Below, one piece after another: positions 6,486-6,514 of a stretch of DNA of 6,514 nt. Within the stretch, counting starts at the first letter, position 1. Every line of letters begins with the position of its first letter. A model generated the notes under the pieces. The model had not been told where the DNA came from and did no database searches. It saw only the letters and a list, made by a program, of their open reading frames with translations. The position numbers and the translations under genes were made by a program. Origin of the DNA: Chloroflexia bacterium (GTDB lineage: Bacteria > Chloroflexota > Chloroflexia > Thermomicrobiales > CFX8); contig JACCZH010000297.1 in NCBI GenBank assembly GCA_013696045.1, forward strand, positions 1-6,514, written 5' to 3'.

Positions 6486-6514
6486 AATTGCGCGGCCCGG
6501 ATCATCGTACTCCA

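Overview
The window looks like bacterial chromosome with a moderately high G+C content. Sequence style (a TrkA_C-containing SLC13 permease, a large cytoplasmic CapA-like protein, an actinobacterial/Chloroflexota-like PdxH) suggests a Chloroflexota (Thermomicrobia-like) or related environmental bacterium. This is an impression from protein style, not a search result. No phage, transposon, CRISPR array, rRNA or tRNA is visible.

Layout, left to right. (1) 1-789, plus strand: the last 48 codons of an osmoprotectant-type ABC transporter ATPase (CBS-like C terminus), overlapping by ATGA with its 214-residue permease (OpuCB/ProW type). (2) 869-2182, plus: a CapA-family metallophosphoesterase-like protein starting at a GTG with a clear Shine-Dalgarno, preceded by a plausible sigma70-type promoter and followed by a short hairpin. 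(3) 2288-4078 and 4273-5766, plus: a tandem pair of paralogous SLC13/DASS-type permeases. The first has two tandem TrkA_C (RCK_C) domains in its central cytoplasmic loop. The second is 99 residues shorter, and its loop aligns as the first half of RCK_C-1 joined to the second half of RCK_C-2. (4) 5769-6431, minus: pyridoxamine 5'-phosphate oxidase (pdxH), convergent with the second permease, with only 2 bp between the stop codons.

How the genes relate: the ABC ATPase and permease are one translationally coupled transport unit. The two SLC13-type permeases are old duplicates: proteins stay close while synonymous sites have diverged. They even share short spaced blocks upstream of their ATGs. 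CapA and pdxH show no obvious functional link to the transporters. I see no clear undescribed system. The best leads are the hybrid regulatory domain of the second permease and the 194-bp gap between the paralogues, whose minus strand reads like the tail of a protein.
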